From assembly GCA_018402605.1 (NCBI GenBank), contig JAGYIK010000047.1, forward strand, positions 1-8,463: 8,463 nucleotides of DNA, read 5' to 3'. This DNA is from Litorivicinus sp. Its GTDB lineage: Bacteria; Pseudomonadota; Gammaproteobacteria; Pseudomonadales; Litorivicinaceae. Under the pieces are notes generated by a model that saw only the letters and a program-made list of their open reading frames with translations, searched no databases and was not told where the DNA came from. The position numbers and the translations under genes are program-made. How positions within the stretch are numbered: the stretch's first letter is position 1; each line of letters begins with the position of its first letter. Below, piece by piece: positions 6,903 through 8,463 of the stretch.

Positions 6903-7495
6903 GTGATTAGTCTCTGATGAAGTATCCACACATTGTGCTTCAGTTGGTCGGCAGTCCCTGAATTATCGAGCACATGAGACGCTTTTGCGAGACGTTCTTC
7001 GCGTGATACTTGGTTGGCTAGAATGTGTGCGATCTCTGCACGTGATCGGCGATCCCGCTGCATTGCACGCGCTATTTGCAGCTCTGGATCGGTATCAATC
7101 ACGATCACGCCATCAAGATCTCGATCCTGTTGGGTCTCAAAGAGAAGCGGCGAACACAGAATGCGATAAGGCGCATCGATAGGCTCGGTTTTCCAGCTGG
7201 CAATATGCGCTTTGACGCGTGGATGGACAATGGATTCAACAGTCTGCTTGAGATGGCCATCGAGATACATGGCATCGCGAAGCTTGCGCCGGTCGAGCAT
7301 GTCGCCAGTAAAGAACTGATCACCAATGGCCGCTTTGAGCGCAGTTGCGCCCTCTGTCCCCGGTGCAATCACGAGGCGCGCGACATCATCGGCATCAATC
7401 GTGGGAATTCCGAGCTGTCTCCATGCGTCGAGTGCGGTGGATTTGCCACTGGCAATCCCGCCAGTCAATCCGTATGTGGGTGTACTTTTGTGCAA
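6899..7495 (-). CDS. coaE: Dephospho-CoA kinase CoaE
   Basis: CoaE phosphorylates the 3'-hydroxyl of dephospho-CoA with ATP, the last step of coenzyme A synthesis, in the cytoplasm. The protein has 198 residues, typical of the family. It shows the P-loop GLTGGIASGKST (residues 9-20), IDADDVAR with catalytic D34 (D33 in E. coli), the HPRV segment in the CoA-binding region, SPLLFE, and the lid-region stretch MQRDRRSRAEIAHILANQ. It ends in a variable helix. The start is TTG at 7495, 10 bp after the pilD stop, with a very strong ribosome binding site. The stop overlaps the yacG start as ATGA. It belongs to the pilC-pilD-coaE-yacG unit seen in Pseudomonas and relatives. Confidence 0.97.
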   Translation of the reverse strand: MHKSTPTYGLTGGIASGKSTALDAWRQLGIPTIDADDVARLVIAPGTEGATALKAAIGDQFFTGDMLDRRKLRDAMYLDGHLKQTVESIVHPRVKAHIASWKTEPIDAPYRILCSPLLFETQQDRDLDGVIVIDTDPELQIARAMQRDRRSRAEIAHILANQVSREERLAKASHVLDNSGTADQLKHNVWILHQRLIT

Positions 7496-7500
7496 ATGAT

Positions 7501-7507
7501 CTCCTTT
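7501..7507 (-). promoter_or_regulatory. Ribosome binding site fixing the TTG start of coaE
   Basis: On the minus strand AAAGGAG lies 5 bases before the TTG at 7495 and overlaps the TAA stop of pilD (7506-7508). The match is near ideal and there is no competing ATG, so coaE starts with TTG and is likely translated by ribosomes leaving pilD. Confidence 0.8.
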
Positions 7508-8162
7508 AGGTGAGCATGACGCGGCTCAGCCAGTAACTCAAGATGGCAAGACTCAGGTGCGGCCCAAATCGGATGATTGAGCGTTTGTAGAGGCGACCCT
7601 CGATGAACCCGGTCAGCGTTGCAAGCATCAGGCTCCAAGCAATGCCCTCGATCGACAGGAAACTGGCGACAGCTGACAATAACATCACATCGCCGCCGCC
7701 AAGCATCTGTTGTTGAGACCACCACATGACCAAGCGGTTCGTCAGCGTCAGCACGACATAAATGCAAATTCCGGTGAAAATATGTTGTCCAATAAGAAGT
7801 GGTGCGACTTGCGATTGATAGAGGAGCCCGCCCAAGCCGACCCAAGCGGATACCTGAAACGGGAGCAATCCTGTGCGGGCATCGATGATGGCGCCAAGCA
7901 AGAGACAGGCGGCAAGGCCAAGTGTAAAGAGGCGCCAGTGTGGCGACACATCCTGCTGGATAATCCAAGCAGCGGTCAGTAACCACAGTGCCGTAATCCC
8001 AAAGATCGTTGGTATCGAGAGCGCTTTGGGCAGTTTCGCTTCCTGCCGCAAGATGCGGTGATCTAAGTGAATTTCGGCGACCAAGCGCCGAGGCATCGTC
8101 ACACCGAAGTGCAGTACTAATGGCAGTGCAACCAAGGCGCACAGCAGTTCGATCAGACTCAT
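7506..8162 (-). CDS. pilD: Type IV prepilin peptidase (A24 family), short form without the N-terminal methylase region
   Basis: PilD-type enzymes cut the leader from type IV prepilins and type II secretion pseudopilins at the inner membrane. This protein is 218 residues, against roughly 290 for full PilD. It is highly hydrophobic, with several predicted membrane segments. Both aspartates of the aspartyl peptidase are present: D94 in GAIIDARTGLLP and D158 in the GGGDVMLL motif (family GxGDxK). The C-terminal FGPHLSLAI also matches the family. Missing are the N-terminal GSFLNV-like segment and the two CxxC pairs of the cytoplasmic domain linked to N-methylation. The usual LLPD reads LLPF here. 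In size it resembles the short HopD-like peptidases. The ATG overlaps the pilC stop as ATGA and has GGAG 7 bases upstream, so the short N-terminus appears genuine. The locus, after pilC and before coaE, is that of pilD. Confidence 0.88.
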   Translation of the reverse strand: MSLIELLCALVALPLVLHFGVTMPRRLVAEIHLDHRILRQEAKLPKALSIPTIFGITALWLLTAAWIIQQDVSPHWRLFTLGLAACLLLGAIIDARTGLLPFQVSAWVGLGGLLYQSQVAPLLIGQHIFTGICIYVVLTLTNRLVMWWSQQQMLGGGDVMLLSAVASFLSIEGIAWSLMLATLTGFIEGRLYKRSIIRFGPHLSLAILSYWLSRVMLT

Positions 8163-8463
8163 AATGCATCTCCGAGGCTGAAAATGGGTTGGTATAAGGC
8201 CAGCATCACAAGTCCTGTAATGACGCCGAGTGCCGCCATTAAAATGGGCTCAAGCACGCTCGTTAATGCGTTTAAATCGTGCTCAAGCCGATCCGATAGC
8301 GCCCGATGACCGATTCCGAGAAATTCCGGTAACCGTCCGGATCGGACACCGATCACCCAAAGCCGTCGCGTCATTGCGGTCAGGAGGGTGCGATCAAGAG
8401 CCCGTTCCGAGGTTTGACCACCACGGATTGAGGCGGCTGCGCTCTCAAGTTGACTCCGGAGGT
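8159..8463 (-). CDS. pilC: Type IV pilus inner-membrane platform protein PilC, C-terminal end (5' end outside window)
   Basis: About 100 C-terminal residues of a PilC/GspF-family (T2SF) protein are visible. PilC is the polytopic membrane platform of the pilus machine and works with the PilB and PilT ATPases. The fragment holds the second T2SF domain end: a helix region with TAMTRRLWVIGVRSGRLPEF, which matches the family's V..GE.SG.L stretch, and then the final membrane helix LEPILMAALGVITGLVMLAL and the typical end YQPIFSLGDAL. The reading frame is open through 8463, so the gene continues beyond the window. Its TGA stop overlaps the pilD ATG. Assignment to PilC rather than GspF rests on the neighbouring pilD-coaE-yacG order. 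Confidence 0.9.
   Translation of the reverse strand, partial: LRSQLESAAASIRGGQTSERALDRTLLTAMTRRLWVIGVRSGRLPEFLGIGHRALSDRLEHDLNALTSVLEPILMAALGVITGLVMLALYQPIFSLGDAL

Noticed and set aside
7465..8169. Second open frame on the minus strand over pilD (234 codons)
   Set aside because: The overlapping frame carries clear prepilin peptidase motifs and tight gene junctions; this one has no family features.
1..8463. Mobile element, CRISPR array, tRNA or defence system
   Set aside because: All of the window is accounted for by core genes and short spacers; I saw no direct repeats, terminal inverted repeats, transposase or cloverleaf structures.

Overview
The window is an ordinary stretch of core chromosome from a gammaproteobacterium outside the enterobacterial group. 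The evidence is gene order: the end of ftsZ, then lpxC, a divergent dciA-type (DUF721) gene and secA with no secM leader, then argJ and a Nudix/thiamine-phosphate-synthase-like fusion gene, facing an opposing pilC-pilD-coaE-yacG cluster. This is essentially the Pseudomonas-type arrangement. FtsZ, LpxC and SecA all match the family closely (LpxC metal ligands fall at the E. coli numbers). A DciA-type helicase loader instead of DnaC also points away from enterobacteria. I cannot name the genus. Base composition looks moderate and even, with no islands, insertion sequences, tRNAs, rRNAs, CRISPR arrays or phage genes.

Layout. 1-365: 3' end of ftsZ, the last gene of the division and cell-wall cluster. 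456-1373: lpxC, first committed step of lipid A synthesis, with a TTG start and a strong ribosome binding site. 1309-1782, minus strand: dciA, overlapping the lpxC end by 65 bp tail to tail and sharing a 46-bp divergent region with secA. 1829-4549: full-length secA. 4597-5813: argJ, which carries a reading-frame break near 5380-5397. 5782-6714: a Nudix hydrolase with a C-terminal TenI/ThiE-like domain, overlapping the argJ end. Minus strand from 8463 down to 6711: the C-terminal end of pilC, a short pilD-like prepilin peptidase, coaE and yacG, tightly packed (ATGA overlaps at pilC/pilD and coaE/yacG, and a 10-bp gap at pilD/coaE). The two transcription units meet with a 4-bp overlap at 6711-6714, leaving no room for an intergenic terminator.

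Together the genes serve division, outer-membrane synthesis, replicative helicase loading, protein export, arginine synthesis, nucleotide sanitation, pilin processing, coenzyme A synthesis and gyrase control. I find no undescribed system here. The points worth a second look are the argJ frameshift, which leaves every family motif intact on both sides; the prepilin peptidase, which lacks the N-terminal cysteine-containing methylase region although its start is well supported; and the antisense overlap of the lpxC and dciA coding ends. No intergenic stretch exceeds 300 bases; the longest gap is the 90 bp between ftsZ and lpxC.
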